Assembly: GCA_016713275.1 (NCBI GenBank)
Contig: JADJPL010000005.1
Coordinates: 248,001-312,000, forward strand
DNA length: 64,000 nucleotides
Source: Haliscomenobacter sp.
GTDB lineage: Bacteria > Bacteroidota > Bacteroidia > Chitinophagales > Saprospiraceae
Direction of reading: 5' to 3'
Positions 1 to 10,125 of this stretch are shown one piece after another (the stretch's first letter is position 1; the number at the start of each line of letters is the position of its first letter). The notes under the pieces were generated by a model. The model saw nothing but the letters and a program-made list of their open reading frames with translations. It was not told the DNA's origin and did no database searches. The position numbers and the translations under genes were made by a program.

Positions 1-2426
1 TCTTCAATGAATTTCTTTTCCAGCTGCTCCAGGATCTCCGAGGCCCGCTCAACGATCTTTCTCGGCATACCTGCCATTCGCGCAACGTGAATACCGAAGC
101 TATGCTGGCTACCTCCCGGAACCAGTTTTCTCAAAAACAGCACCTTATGCCCTGCCTCCCGGGTGGAGATATGAAAGTTATGGATACGGGGGAAGCGCTC
201 CGCCAGTTCGTTCAGTTCGTGGTAATGAGTAGCAAAAAGCGTTTTGGGCCGGGAGAATGGGTTGTTGTGCAAGAACTCTGCAATGGACCAGGCAATGGAA
301 ATCCCGTCGTAGGTACTGGTGCCCCGTCCGATTTCGTCCAGCAGGATGAGGCTGCGATCGGAAATATTGTTCATAATGCTGGCCGTCTCATTCATTTCCA
401 CCATGAAGGTCGACTCCCCCGAGGAAATATTATCCGAGGCGCCAACCCGGGTGAAGAGCTTGTCCAGGACGCCAATCCGGGCTGATTTCGCCGGGACGAA
501 AGCGCCCATTTGGGCCATCAGGCAGATTAGTGCCGTTTGCCGGAGCACAGCGGATTTACCCGACATATTGGGCCCGGTAATCATCAGGATCTGCTGTTCG
601 TCCCGGTCCAGGAACACATCGTTGGGCACATAACTTTCTTCCAGCGGAAGCTGTTTTTCGATAACCGGGTGCCTGCCCTCTCTGATATCGATCCCGAAAC
701 CTTCCGTAATCTCCGGGCGGCAGTAAGCATTTTTAAAGGCCACGGAAGCAAAAGAGAGCAAGCAGTCGAGGCGGCCTACCACCTGCGCATTATGCTGAAC
801 CGGCTCAATGTAATCGACTATGTCGGCAATCAGTAACTGGAATAGCTGTTCTTCCAGTTCGAGCACTTTTCCTCCGCTCCCAGAATCTTCTCTTCCAGCT
901 GCTTCAATTCATCGGTCAGGTAGCGTTCGCCATTGGTCAGGGTTTGTTTTCGCACCCATTCGGCCGGAACCTGGTTTTTGTATTTATTGGTCACTTCCAG
1001 GTAATACCCGAAAACGGTATTGTAGCCGATCTTCAGGGAAGCGATCCCGGTGCGCTGGCTCTCCCGGATCTGAATATCCAGCAGCAGGTCTTTGGCATGA
1101 AGAATGGTATTCCGGAGGTCATCCAACTTCGGATGGCATCCAGGCGCAATGACGCCGCCTTTGCTCAGGTTAACGGGAGGTTCTTCCACCAGATCGCGTT
1201 CGATCCGGTCGGTAAGGGCGGGGCACGGGTTTAATGCATCGGCGAACTTGATCAGCTGAGGGCGTCCGGTTTCCTCAAGCAGGTACTTGAGCGGGCGAAT
1301 AGCTTTCAGCGCTCGTTTCAGTTGCACGGCCTCCCTGGGATTGATCTTTCCCAGGGGCGCCTTGGAAATCAAGCGTTCCAGGTCCCCATCTGCCGGATGT
1401 ACTGCCCGGCGGAAGACGCGATTTCCTGATTTTCCAGGAAATAGGTCACCGTATCGTGCCGCTGTTCAATGGCGCTTTTCTCCTTAAGCGGCAGAACGAT
1501 CCATTTCTTTAGAAGCCGGGCCCCCATAGGGGAAATGGTTTGATCCAAAATCCGGATCAGCGGGATTCCCGTATCGTGGGGACTGTGCAGGAGCTCCAGG
1601 TTGCGGATGGTAAACCGGTCGAGCCATACGTAGCGGTCGGGCTGAACCCGGTTAATCCGGGAAATATGGCGCAAGTTGTTGTTTTCGGTTGTCGCAAGGT
1701 AGTGAAGAACTGCCCCTGCGGCAATCTGCGCCAGTTCGAGCCCCTCGATCCCAAATCCTTTCAGGTTTTGGACCTCAAAATGGCGGTGCAGCTTTTCCGT
1801 CGCAAAATCCCTGGTAAAAACCCATTCTTCCAAGGCAAGGTGTAGAACTTATCGCCAAAAGACTTCTCAAAAAGCTTTCGGCGGTCTTTGGAAAATAGAA
1901 TCTCCGAGGGTTGAAAGCTCTGGATCAGTTTATCTGTACTGGCCAGGTCCCCTTCGCTGACCAGAAACTCCCCGGTCGAGATGTCGAGGAAAGCGACGCC
2001 GATGGTTTCCTCCCGTCCGAAACAAACGGAAGCAAGGAAATTATTGGATTTATGGTCCAGCAGCTTGTCATCTACCGCAACCCCGGGAGTGACCACCTCG
2101 GTTACCCCGCGTTTGACGATTTTTTTTTGAGGATGGGGTTTTTCAAGCTGTTCGCAGATCGCTACCCGATACCCTCCCCGCACCAGACGGGGAAGATACA
2201 GATCCAGCGAATGAAACGGAAAGCCGGCAAGTTCCACATCGTTGCCTCCATTGTTTCGGCTGGTAAGCACAATCCCCAGCACCCTGGAGGCTTTGACGGC
2301 ATCCTGCCCAAAGGTTTCATAGAAATCGCCCACCCGGAACAGCAAGATCGCATCCGGGTACTTCGCCTTGATTTTAACATACTGCTCCATTAGGGGAGTG
2401 GTCTTCTCGGAGGGCTCTTTGGACAT
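1..2426 (-). CDS. mutS: DNA mismatch repair protein MutS (3' end cut by window edge; three frameshifts)
   Basis: MutS recognises mispaired bases and starts mismatch repair. The N-terminal part (2426 down to about 1830) has the mismatch-reading motif GDFYETFG near residues 33-40. The middle parts (about 1833-1369 and 1372-830) match the connector, lever and clamp domains. The C-terminal part (about 860-1) carries the Walker A motif TGPNMSGKS and the Walker B stretch LLDEIGRGTSTYDG, then an ATHYHEL motif. Reading frame is lost near 1830, 1370 and 865. At 1370 and 865 restoring one base in a G or A run joins the frames, so I read this as one gene with sequence errors. The last residues lie beyond base 1. 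A TATCTTTG -7-like box on the minus strand (2467-2474) precedes it, divergent from the ferredoxin promoter. Confidence 0.93.
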
Positions 2427-2485
2427 AGAGAAAAGTATTCTCCCGCCGGTTTTTGCGTCGGGTTAGCAAAGATACGATAAGCAGA

Positions 2486-2517
2486 TTTGAATAATTTTAT
2501 CCAAGGGACTATTTTTG
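2486..2517 (+). promoter_or_regulatory. Bacteroidota-type promoter for the ferredoxin gene
   Basis: TTTG at 2486-2489 and TATTTTTG at 2510-2517, separated by 20 bases, match the -33 TTTG / -7 TAnnTTTG consensus known for Bacteroidota sigma-70 promoters. The ferredoxin ATG follows at 2559. Confidence 0.6.
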
Positions 2518-2558
2518 CATTCGGCAAAATTCAAACATACCGATCAAAAAAGAATATC

Positions 2559-2906
2559 ATGGCCATAATGATTACGGATGAATGCATTAACTGCGGCGCC
2601 TGCGAACCAGAGTGCCCGAATAATGCCATTTATGAAGGAGGAGTAGAATGGGCAATTGCCGACGGGACCTCGATCACAGGGATGTACACCCTGGAAGACG
2701 GCAAGGCGGTTAAGAGTTCCGACAAAAACAGCCCGGTTTCAGACGATTACTATTATATCGTTCCAGACAAGTGTACGGAATGCGTGGGGTTTCACGAAGA
2801 GCCCCAATGCGCCGCCGTTTGCCCGGTAGACTGTTGCGTACCGGATCCTGACCGAACAGAAAGCGAGGACGTGCTGATGGAACGCAAAGACCGCCTGCAC
2901 CTCTGA
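2559..2906 (+). CDS. 4Fe-4S dicluster ferredoxin (Alvin type)
   Basis: A small (115 aa) electron carrier. It has a first cluster motif CINCGACEPEC (CxxCxxCxxxC) near the N-terminus and a second, widely spaced set CTEC ... CAAVCPVDC near residue 80. This unequal pair with an insertion between clusters is the pattern of Allochromatium-type ferredoxins. I chose the ATG at 2559 (MAIMITDEC) because the family starts directly before the first cluster; an ATG at 2487 would add 24 unlike residues and lie inside the promoter. It is transcribed away from mutS. The redox partner cannot be told from the neighbours. Confidence 0.9.
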   Translation: MAIMITDECINCGACEPECPNNAIYEGGVEWAIADGTSITGMYTLEDGKAVKSSDKNSPVSDDYYYIVPDKCTECVGFHEEPQCAAVCPVDCCVPDPDRTESEDVLMERKDRLHL

Positions 2907-3013
2907 CTTTTCCCTCCTGGACGCATCCCGCAGCTAAAATTATTCGCCTTCAGGCTGTGGGGTGCGTCTATTTCTTCGTATCTTCCTGTTCATTCATCCT
3001 TATCCAACAGGTT

Positions 3014-3778
3014 ATGACAAAGGATCTTTTTTCGCTCCAGGGCAAAGTTGCCATCATTACGGGGGCCAGTAAAGGCATTGGGGAAGCTATCGCACGGGAA
3101 TTTGGACGTGCGGGCGCCAAGGTGGTGCTATCCAGCCGAAAACAGGACGCATTGGATTCCCTGGCCGCCAGTCTGGCAGAGGAAGGAATTGAAGCCCTGG
3201 CGGTTGCGGCCAATGTCAGTAAAATGGACGAGATCCAACAGTTAACAGAAACCTGCATAGCCCATTTTGGAGGAGTGGATATTCTGGTCAACAACGCCGC
3301 CGCCAATCCGGTCTTTGGTCCGGTAGAACAAACCGAAGCCTGGGCATTCGACAAGATCATGGACGCCAACCTCAAAGGGCCGTTTGAATTGTCCAAAGGC
3401 TGCCTGCCTTCCATGAAATCGAGAGGAGGCGGATCGGTCATCAACATCAGCAGCATTGGCGGATTGCGCCCCGAGCCTATGTTGGGGATTTACAGTGTCA
3501 GCAAGGCCGCTCTGATCTCCCTCACCAAAGTGCTGGCCAAGGAATGGGGCGCTTACGGCATCCGGGTCAACGCCATCTGCCCGGGGCTGATCAAGACCAA
3601 ATTCAGCGAAGCGCTTTGGGGAAACGAAGCGATCCTGAACCACATGATGGGGCAATTGCCCATAGCCCGGGTCGGTACCCCGGAAGAGATTGCCGCCCTG
3701 GCGCTTTTTTTGGCTTCAGACGCCTCTGCCTATTCTACGGGCAGCGTGTTCACCGCCGATGGCGGATACACGGTTTGA
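3014..3778 (+). CDS. SDR family NAD(P)-dependent oxidoreductase
   Basis: A classical short-chain dehydrogenase of 254 aa. Visible motifs are the nucleotide-binding TGASKGIG near residue 15, NNAA near residue 90, a catalytic Ser in INISSIGG, and YSVSK with the catalytic Tyr and Lys. The C-terminal FLASDAS and TADGGYTV stretch is typical of 3-oxoacyl-ACP reductase-like or glucose dehydrogenase-like members. The start at 3014 (MTKDLFSLQGK) fits the family better than an upstream alternative at 2957. The substrate cannot be deduced; it could act on a hydroxyacyl compound, a sugar or a xenobiotic alcohol. It lies about 60 bases before fhs on the same strand and may be co-transcribed with it. Confidence 0.88.
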   Translation: MTKDLFSLQGKVAIITGASKGIGEAIAREFGRAGAKVVLSSRKQDALDSLAASLAEEGIEALAVAANVSKMDEIQQLTETCIAHFGGVDILVNNAAANPVFGPVEQTEAWAFDKIMDANLKGPFELSKGCLPSMKSRGGGSVINISSIGGLRPEPMLGIYSVSKAALISLTKVLAKEWGAYGIRVNAICPGLIKTKFSEALWGNEAILNHMMGQLPIARVGTPEEIAALALFLASDASAYSTGSVFTADGGYTV

Positions 3779-3834
3779 TCTTCTGCCAACCGAAACCCAA
3801 CCCGCCTTTTTTCTCCTAACCATAAACCAAATAA

Positions 3835-5507
3835 ATGATGAAAACGGATCTTGAAATCGCCCGGTCGGTACCTATGCGCGACATCGGGGAAATCGCCGCT
3901 CAACTTGGCCTCGGCGAAGACGTTCTTTACCGTTACGGCAAGTTCAAAGCCAAACTTCCGCTCTCCCTGATCGATATGGAGAAGGTCAAAAGCGGCAACT
4001 CATCCTTGTAAGCGCCATCTCCCCCACCCCCGCCGGAGAAGGAAAAACCACCACCTCCATCGGGTTGGCCATGGCCATGAACCGCATCGGGAAGAAAACA
4101 ACAGCTGTCCTGCGCGAACCCTCACTGGGGCCCGTATTTGGGATCAAAGGCGGAGCAACCGGAGGCGGCTACGCTCAGGTAGTGCCCATGGAGGACATCA
4201 ACCTCCACTTTACCGGCGATTTCTCCGCTGTGGAGAAGGCGCACAACCTCCTGTCGGCAGCGATTGACAACAACCTGCAGAACAAAAAGAACACCCTTGG
4301 CCTGGATCCCCGAACGGTGATATGGAAGCGGGTTATGGATATGAACGACCGTGCCCTGCGCCAAATCGTGGTGGGATTGGGGGGGGACTTCGTCCGGCGT
4401 CCCCGGGAAACGGGCTTCGACATTACGGCAGCTTCGGAGGTTATGGCTATTTTGTGCCTGTCCGACAACCTGGAGAACCTGAAAACCCGTCTTGGCAATA
4501 TTTTTGTCGGGTTTACCTACGACAAAAAACCCATCTATGCGCGGGACCTGAAGGTACATGGCGCCATGGCCGCTCTGCTGAAGGACGCGATCCAGCCCAA
4601 CCTGGTCCAAACCCTGGAAGGCAATCCCGCCATTATCCACGGAGGGCCTTTTGCGAATATTGCCCAGGGCACCAATACCGTGATTGCAACCCGCATGGGG
4701 CTTTCCCTCTCCGACTATGTCGTTACGGAAGCCGGATTTGGGTTTGATCTGGGAGCGGAGAAATTTTTCGATATCAAGTGCCAAAGCTCCGGGCTTTCGC
4801 CCCGGGCGGTCGTTCTGGTAGCCACCATCCGCGCCCTGAAATACCATGGCGGGTCGGATCTCAAAACACTGACGACCCCCAATCCGGCAGCCGTCGCCAA
4901 AGGAATGGAAAACCTGGACAAACACCTCGAAAATGTAAGCCTCTTTGGCCTGCCTATGGTGGTAGCAATCAATAAATTCCCTACCGACACCGACGAGGAG
5001 ATCCAGGTCGTCCGAGACCGGTGCAAAGAAAAAGGAGTAGAGGCGTTCTTATCCGATGTATGGGCCAAAGGCGGTGAAGGCGCCCTGGAAATGGCCGAAG
5101 CGGTGGCCCGGCTGGCCGACGCGCAGCAAGCGCCCTTCAAACCGCTGTACGATTGGAACTGGTCGGTAGAAGAAAAAATCCGGACGATCGCTACCCGGAT
5201 ATACGGCGCCGAAGCCGTGGATTATACCCCGAAAGCCAAGGCCGATTTACGCAAAATTGACCGGCTGGGGCTTAACCACCTGGCGGTATGCATCGCCAAA
5301 ACGCAAAAATCGCTCTCGGACAACCCCGAATTACTCGGCAGGCCCAAGGATTTTGTTGTGACGGTCAGGGAAATCGAAATCGCTTCCGGCGCAGGATTCG
5401 TGGTTCCGATCACCGGCGAGATTATGCGCATGCCAGGCCTTCCGGAAGTGCCAGCCGCTGAATTCATCGATGTCGATTCCGAAGGAAATATTACCGGGTT
5501 ATTTTAA
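3835..5507 (+). CDS. fhs: Formate--tetrahydrofolate ligase (one frameshift)
   Basis: This enzyme joins formate to tetrahydrofolate with ATP to give 10-formyl-THF in one-carbon metabolism. The N-terminus (MKTDLEIARSVPMRDI) begins at 3835 or 3838. Frame is lost near 3997, and the rest continues as LILVSAISPTPAGEGKTTT, which contains the P-loop. Adding one A to the AA at 3997-3998 restores a continuous KSGKLILV junction. Later motifs include REPSLGPVFGIKGGA and PTDTDEE. The rebuilt protein is about 556 aa, normal for the family. The 3' end overlaps the convergent hydrolase gene by a few bases. Confidence 0.95.
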
Positions 5508-6446
5508 AGCTGGGCGCCCTGGGCCAAACCAAAAGTCCAGGGCATCCTTCCCCGTTACTGCCGGGTCCTCTTCCATAGGCACATGCCCCAACCCGAGATA
5601 CACCTTCAGTTGAGCGCCCGGAATCAGCGATTTAAATCGTTCGCCATCCGAAGGCGGAATCCAGGTGTCCAGAGCCCCCCATTGGATCAGGACGGGGATC
5701 TTAAGCTGGGAAAGCCGGGACGTATCCAGGGCGTACGTCATTTTGGCGCGGTCGGTAAACGCTTCCCTGTTCCCGGGATGCAGCAACAGGTCAAAATAGC
5801 GGCCGACAAGCTCCGGGGTGACTTTCCGGTCATCGCCATACACATCGAGCAGCGATTTGCGCACCAGGTTCTTTGGCGTAATCCGGGTCATCGCGCTGGC
5901 GATAACGGGGAGTTTAGCCAGGCGCATAGGCAGGGGATCTTTACCCTGCCTTGGAAATCCGGCGGCATCCAGCAGGATCAATTTCCGGACTTGTTCCGGG
6001 TGGGTCAGGGCATAGCTCCAGGCTATGGCGCCTCCGAGTGAATTACCCGCCAGGTAGAAGGAATCCAGGTTCAGTGCTGCCGTAAATTCTTCCAAAAACC
6101 GCACATAGGCAGGAAGGGAGTAATCCCGGTCGGGCTTGCTCCCGGTCAATCCAAAACCGGGGAGATCCACGCTGACCACCTCCGCGTAAGGGGCCAGGAT
6201 TTTTGTCCATTCTTCCCAGGTATGCAGGGAAGCGCCGGTACCGTGCAACAGCAACACCGGCATCCCCTTGCCCGTCCTACGGTAATGCACGAGCATTCCC
6301 TGCAGGGTGAGAAAGCCCGAGTCCTCCGCATACGCGTAACGTTCTTCCAGGATTTCGGCAGGAAGATCCGAATGGTAATTGCGGACGGCAAAAACCAGCA
6401 GGAGGAACAACAATCCGAACAGGAGGGTTAACAGGATCTTTTTCAT
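5499..6446 (-). CDS. Alpha/beta hydrolase, membrane-anchored or secreted
   Basis: An alpha/beta hydrolase-fold protein of about 315 aa. From the ATG at 6446 it begins MKKILLTLLFGLLFLLLVFAV, a signal peptide or N-terminal anchor, so the active domain is probably outside the cytoplasm. The oxyanion-hole motif LLHGTGAS, the nucleophile elbow GNSLGG (Ser), and a late His in LGLGHVPMEEDP are present; the acid is probably in QWGALDTWIP. It resembles haloperoxidase or epoxide-hydrolase type members, but the substrate is unknown. An upstream start at 6497 would overlap the next gene and weaken the signal peptide. Confidence 0.85.
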   Translation of the reverse strand: MKKILLTLLFGLLFLLLVFAVRNYHSDLPAEILEERYAYAEDSGFLTLQGMLVHYRRTGKGMPVLLLHGTGASLHTWEEWTKILAPYAEVVSVDLPGFGLTGSKPDRDYSLPAYVRFLEEFTAALNLDSFYLAGNSLGGAIAWSYALTHPEQVRKLILLDAAGFPRQGKDPLPMRLAKLPVIASAMTRITPKNLVRKSLLDVYGDDRKVTPELVGRYFDLLLHPGNREAFTDRAKMTYALDTSRLSQLKIPVLIQWGALDTWIPPSDGERFKSLIPGAQLKVYLGLGHVPMEEDPAVTGKDALDFWFGPGRPALK

Positions 6447-6462
6447 AATGGGTACCTTTAGC

Positions 6463-6987
6463 TTAACACGGGAAATTCCGTTGGCGGAACGCTTCATACA
6501 AGCTGACAGCGCAGGCTACCGATATGTTCAGGCTTTCAATCATTCCGGTTTGAGGAATGGAGAAACAGGAATGCGCCGCCTCCAAAGCTTCCTCCGAAAT
6601 TCCCGTTTGCTCGTTGCCAAACAGGAAGGCTGCCGGCGCCTTTAAATCCAGGGCGAACAGGCAGGGGCTTCCAGGTTGCGGGATAGCGGCCAATAAGCGC
6701 CCATAGGCAGATTGAACCGCCTGCAGGCACTCCCCCAATTCCTGGAAGTAATGGACCTTCACCCAGTCGTTAGCGCCAGCCGATGCGCGCTTGCCCAAGC
6801 GGAGGTTGGAGTGACTTAAACGGGAATCGGTATACACCACATAGATTTCGGAAACGCCCACCGCGTCGCAGGTGCGAAGAATCGCGCCGATGTTATGCGG
6901 GTCATGCACATTTTCCAGCACCACCGTCAGGTCGGTAAACCTACGGCTTTTCACCTCACTAATCCGGCCTTCCCGCTCTGGGGTCAT
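6463..6987 (-). CDS. trmH: TrmH-family RNA 2'-O-methyltransferase
   Basis: A SPOUT (trefoil-knot) methyltransferase of 174 aa. The three SpoU motifs are clear: NVHDPHNIGAILRTCDAVG (motif 1, substrate Arg), FGNEQTGIS (motif 2) and IPQTGMIESLNISVACAVSL (motif 3, SAM-binding knot). The N-terminus MTPEREGRISEV resembles TrmH, which modifies G18 of tRNA; other SpoU enzymes modify 23S rRNA, so the exact substrate is inferred. An in-frame TAG lies a few codons upstream, which supports this start. It sits 16 bases before the hydrolase start and may be co-transcribed with it. Confidence 0.88.
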   Translation of the reverse strand: MTPEREGRISEVKSRRFTDLTVVLENVHDPHNIGAILRTCDAVGVSEIYVVYTDSRLSHSNLRLGKRASAGANDWVKVHYFQELGECLQAVQSAYGRLLAAIPQPGSPCLFALDLKAPAAFLFGNEQTGISEEALEAAHSCFSIPQTGMIESLNISVACAVSLYEAFRQRNFPC

Positions 6988-7008
6988 ACCCTGGCGTTTT
7001 TCAGGTTT

Positions 7009-8538
7009 CTACCGAAGCAGTTGAAATTGAAATTCCCTGAATTCCAATATATTCACATACGTATTTTCGAAGCGCGCGATCTGGTTCAACCGGTCATCAG
7101 CCGTAGTTCCAGGAGCGGGAATAGCCTGGAACTCGTATCGGGTATGCAATTGCTGGGCCGGGTTGACGTCGAGAAAAAATTGGAAGAATCTCCCGTACTC
7201 TTTCAGCATGCGCCCAAGGTAGAGCATCAAATCATACCCCTGAAAAGCCGCCAAGTCCGGAACGGTTCCATAGGTGTCGAAATACCGCTGCCGGAAGGTA
7301 CGCACTTCGGGGCTTAGGGGATCGAGATACCCGTTGGAACTCACCCGGACGTTCAATTTTTCAAAAAACTCGTATTCGAAATTATCAAACTCCATCCATT
7401 GAGGCATTCCGTATACCACAACGGTTTGTCCTTCGCTGCGGGCTTCCACAATACGCCTGAGGAGGAAAAATATAAAGTTCGGCTCGGCCCAGGAAGGAAT
7501 GATCAGGGCGACCTGGTCTTTGCCCTTGATAAGCGGCGCCACATTGATCCCAGCGTAGGAGGCAGTTGCGAAGACATGTTCCTTTACCGGAAGCGCGTCC
7601 GGCGCGCCGGTCATTTCCAGATTGGCTTTTTGAAGGTATTCCACGCAGATCTTTTCAGTTGGATTTTCCCGGCTCAGGATAAGAATATCTTCCGGGGCAA
7701 AATCCCGGCGGGCATGCCTCATCAGGGCGCGGCAATGGCTCTCGAGAGAAGGATTGACCTGGATCAAGTTGGGATTGTTGCCCACCATACTGGACACGGC
7801 GCTGTAGGGCGAAACCAGCACCTTTTGGCCTGCGCGGGCGAACTCCGCCGCAATCCGGATGTTATCCCTCCGGTAAGGGCCGATGATCACGTCAGATCTG
7901 GAAAAAACCGGGTTTCGAACCAACGATTCCATCACCTTCTCGTCGGCTTTGGTATCAAACGCTTCTACGTAGAGATTAACCCCTTCGTCGGTCAGCTGTT
8001 CGCCTGCCAGTTTCATTCCCCCATAGAAATTGATGGCCCAACGCGAAACGCTCCCTTCCGCATTGGGGTTGTTTTCTTCCGCTACCCCTGCCAGGAAAGG
8101 CAAGGCCGCCACGATCTGATATTGGTCTTTTTTTTCTATCCGGGCAAAATCAGAGGTCGATGTAGAAAGCGGCGTAATATCCGGCCTGGGGATCTCCGCA
8201 ACAGGCTGTGGCACGAAATGCTGGGGAAAATTCGTCAGGGTTTGGTAGCTGTTCTGGACGACTTTCCAGTTCAGCGTATCCATTTTTTCTTTGACGCCGG
8301 TAGAAACAGATACCCACTGCCGTTTGACCGGATCGTACACTTTGGTTCCCCGAATTTCTTCGAAATATCGCCCCTCCGCAGTAGAAGCCGCCGGGGCAGG
8401 TTTGGGCGCAGCAGCAGGCTGCTGGCCCTGGGCCGGGCGCAAGGCATCGCAGGCGCCAAAGAAAAAAGCAATGAAAGCAAGAACGAACAGGTGTTTACTC
8501 CCATTCAATAGTTGCCGGCGGTTTGGTGCTAATATCAT
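7009..8538 (-). CDS. Periplasmic-binding-fold lipoprotein (type I, LivJ/receptor family-like)
   Basis: About 509 aa. The N-terminus has a hydrophobic stretch ending FFFGACDA, a lipobox with the Cys near residue 30, followed by a Pro/Ala-rich linker. The body has type I periplasmic-binding features: SVSRWAINFYGGMKLA, VIIGPYRRDNIRIAAEFA, KVLVSPYSAVSSMVGNNPNLIQVNPS and FRQRYFDTYGTVPDLAAFQGYD. Without any ABC permease or ATPase nearby, a role in ligand sensing or cell-envelope function is as likely as transport. The ATG at 8538 overlaps the end of guaA by 44 bases; a TTG at 8508 that begins nearer the lipobox would cut the overlap to 14 bases. Confidence 0.75.
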   Translation of the reverse strand: MILAPNRRQLLNGSKHLFVLAFIAFFFGACDALRPAQGQQPAAAPKPAPAASTAEGRYFEEIRGTKVYDPVKRQWVSVSTGVKEKMDTLNWKVVQNSYQTLTNFPQHFVPQPVAEIPRPDITPLSTSTSDFARIEKKDQYQIVAALPFLAGVAEENNPNAEGSVSRWAINFYGGMKLAGEQLTDEGVNLYVEAFDTKADEKVMESLVRNPVFSRSDVIIGPYRRDNIRIAAEFARAGQKVLVSPYSAVSSMVGNNPNLIQVNPSLESHCRALMRHARRDFAPEDILILSRENPTEKICVEYLQKANLEMTGAPDALPVKEHVFATASYAGINVAPLIKGKDQVALIIPSWAEPNFIFFLLRRIVEARSEGQTVVVYGMPQWMEFDNFEYEFFEKLNVRVSSNGYLDPLSPEVRTFRQRYFDTYGTVPDLAAFQGYDLMLYLGRMLKEYGRFFQFFLDVNPAQQLHTRYEFQAIPAPGTTADDRLNQIARFENTYVNILEFREFQFQLLR

Positions 8539-10048
8539 AAACAACCCGGTTTATTCCTTTTACGTGATTAATGATATCACTGGATACTTTCGCTAAAAAA
8601 TCATAAGGCAGCCTGCTCCATTCGGCGGTCATCCCATCAACGGAATCCACTGCCCGCAGCGCCACTGCCTGTTCGTAGGTGCGTTCGTCGCCCATTACGC
8701 CAACCGACTGAATGGGAAGCAAGATGGCGCCCGCCTGCCATACCTGGTCATACAGACCGGTTTGCTTCAGGTGGTCTACATAGATAGCATCTGCTTCCTG
8801 AAGTAGCCGGACTTTCTCCGGGGTAATATCGCCCAAAATCCGGATTCCCAGCCCCGGCCCCGGAAACGGATGCCGGTGGAGGATGGCTTCCGGGATACCC
8901 AATTCCCGGCCAACCTTGCGGACTTCGTCTTTGAACAGCATTCGCAAAGGCTCCACGATGCGTAAATGAAGTTTTTCCGGGAGGCCGCCCACGTTGTGGT
9001 GGGATTTGATCGTTACGGAAGGGCCATGCACCGATACCGATTCGATGACATCCGGATAAATGGTTCCCTGCCCCAGCCACCGGATAGCCTGATCCTGCGA
9101 TTCCAGCATGCGCCCTTCTTCCTCGAATACTTCAATAAAGACTCTCCCGATGATCTTTCGCTTGGTTTCCGGGTTGGACACGCCCTCCAGCGCGTCGTAA
9201 AACCGCTTTTGAGCGTCCACTCCAATAACCTGAAGGCCCAACCCTTCGTACGAATCCAGTACCTGGGAAAATTCGTTTTTGCGCAGCAACCCATTATCGA
9301 TAAAAAAGCAAACGAGTTGCGATCCAATGGCTTTGTGGAGCAGCATCGCAGCGACCGTAGAGTCTACGCCGCCGGATAAACCCATCAGCACGTGATCGGT
9401 TCCAATCAGGGTTTTCAGCTCCTGAATAGTCTGCCCGGCGAAAGAAGCCGGCGTCCAGTCTCCTTTACATCCGGCGAGCCCGAGCACAAAATTGCGGAGC
9501 AATTGGGCGCCGTCGAGGCTATGGGTTACTTCCGGATGAAATTGCAGGCAATACACCGGCGCAGCAAACGCGCCGTCTTTGCTGCGGAACGCCGCTACGT
9601 CGATACTTTCGGTTCCCGCAATTAATTCAAACGAACCGGGAATCTCCTGTATCGTATCTCCGTGGGACATCCACACCTGGGAGTGCTCCGGGATATGGTG
9701 AAACAGGGGATCATTAGGCCGTACATCCTGGAGTTTGGCTTTCCCATATTCCCTTTTTTGAGAACGCTCCACTTTCCCCCCGTAATGCTGAGCGATATAT
9801 TGGGCGCCATAGCAAATGCCCAGCACGGGCTTTTTCCCGATGACTTTGTCCAACTCTGGATGGAGGGCATTCGCATCGGCAACGGAGAATGGGCTGCCGG
9901 ACAAAATCACCCCTTTGTAGCTGTCGTCGAGGTCGGGGACCTTGTTAAACGGCACGATCTCGCTGTAAACATGGAACTCGCGCACCCTGCGCGCTATGAG
10001 TTGGGTGTATTGGGAACCAAAATCCAGAATTAAAATTTTCTCCGTCAT
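8495..10048 (-). CDS. guaA: GMP synthase (glutamine-hydrolysing)
   Basis: Converts XMP to GMP using glutamine and ATP in purine synthesis. The 517-aa protein has an N-terminal class I glutamine amidotransferase domain with catalytic Cys79 in GICYGAQ and the His/Glu of FHPEVTHS. It is followed by the ATP-pyrophosphatase domain with the PP-loop SGGVDST, and a C-terminal dimerisation domain ending STKPPATIEWE. Length is standard. On the minus strand a TATCTTTG -7-like box at 10054-10061 lies so close to the ATG that the mRNA could be almost leaderless; this is inference. Confidence 0.97.
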   Translation of the reverse strand: MTEKILILDFGSQYTQLIARRVREFHVYSEIVPFNKVPDLDDSYKGVILSGSPFSVADANALHPELDKVIGKKPVLGICYGAQYIAQHYGGKVERSQKREYGKAKLQDVRPNDPLFHHIPEHSQVWMSHGDTIQEIPGSFELIAGTESIDVAAFRSKDGAFAAPVYCLQFHPEVTHSLDGAQLLRNFVLGLAGCKGDWTPASFAGQTIQELKTLIGTDHVLMGLSGGVDSTVAAMLLHKAIGSQLVCFFIDNGLLRKNEFSQVLDSYEGLGLQVIGVDAQKRFYDALEGVSNPETKRKIIGRVFIEVFEEEGRMLESQDQAIRWLGQGTIYPDVIESVSVHGPSVTIKSHHNVGGLPEKLHLRIVEPLRMLFKDEVRKVGRELGIPEAILHRHPFPGPGLGIRILGDITPEKVRLLQEADAIYVDHLKQTGLYDQVWQAGAILLPIQSVGVMGDERTYEQAVALRAVDSVDGMTAEWSRLPYDFLAKVSSDIINHVKGINRVVYDISTKPPATIEWE

Positions 10049-10125
10049 AAAGCAAAGATAAGGAATTGTAAGGGAGTGAAAAAATCCCTTTCACCATCGG
10101 GCGGATCAAGGGGGTTATCCGGGAA

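Noticed and set aside
1369..1833. mutS fragments as separate genes or programmed frameshifting
   Set aside because: No slippery sequence with a following structure is evident, and similar breaks occur in many unrelated genes, so base errors are more likely.
7399..8511. 370-codon open frame opposite the binding-protein-like gene
   Set aside because: It lacks any domain and is His/Arg-rich; the minus-strand gene has a lipobox and binding-fold motifs.
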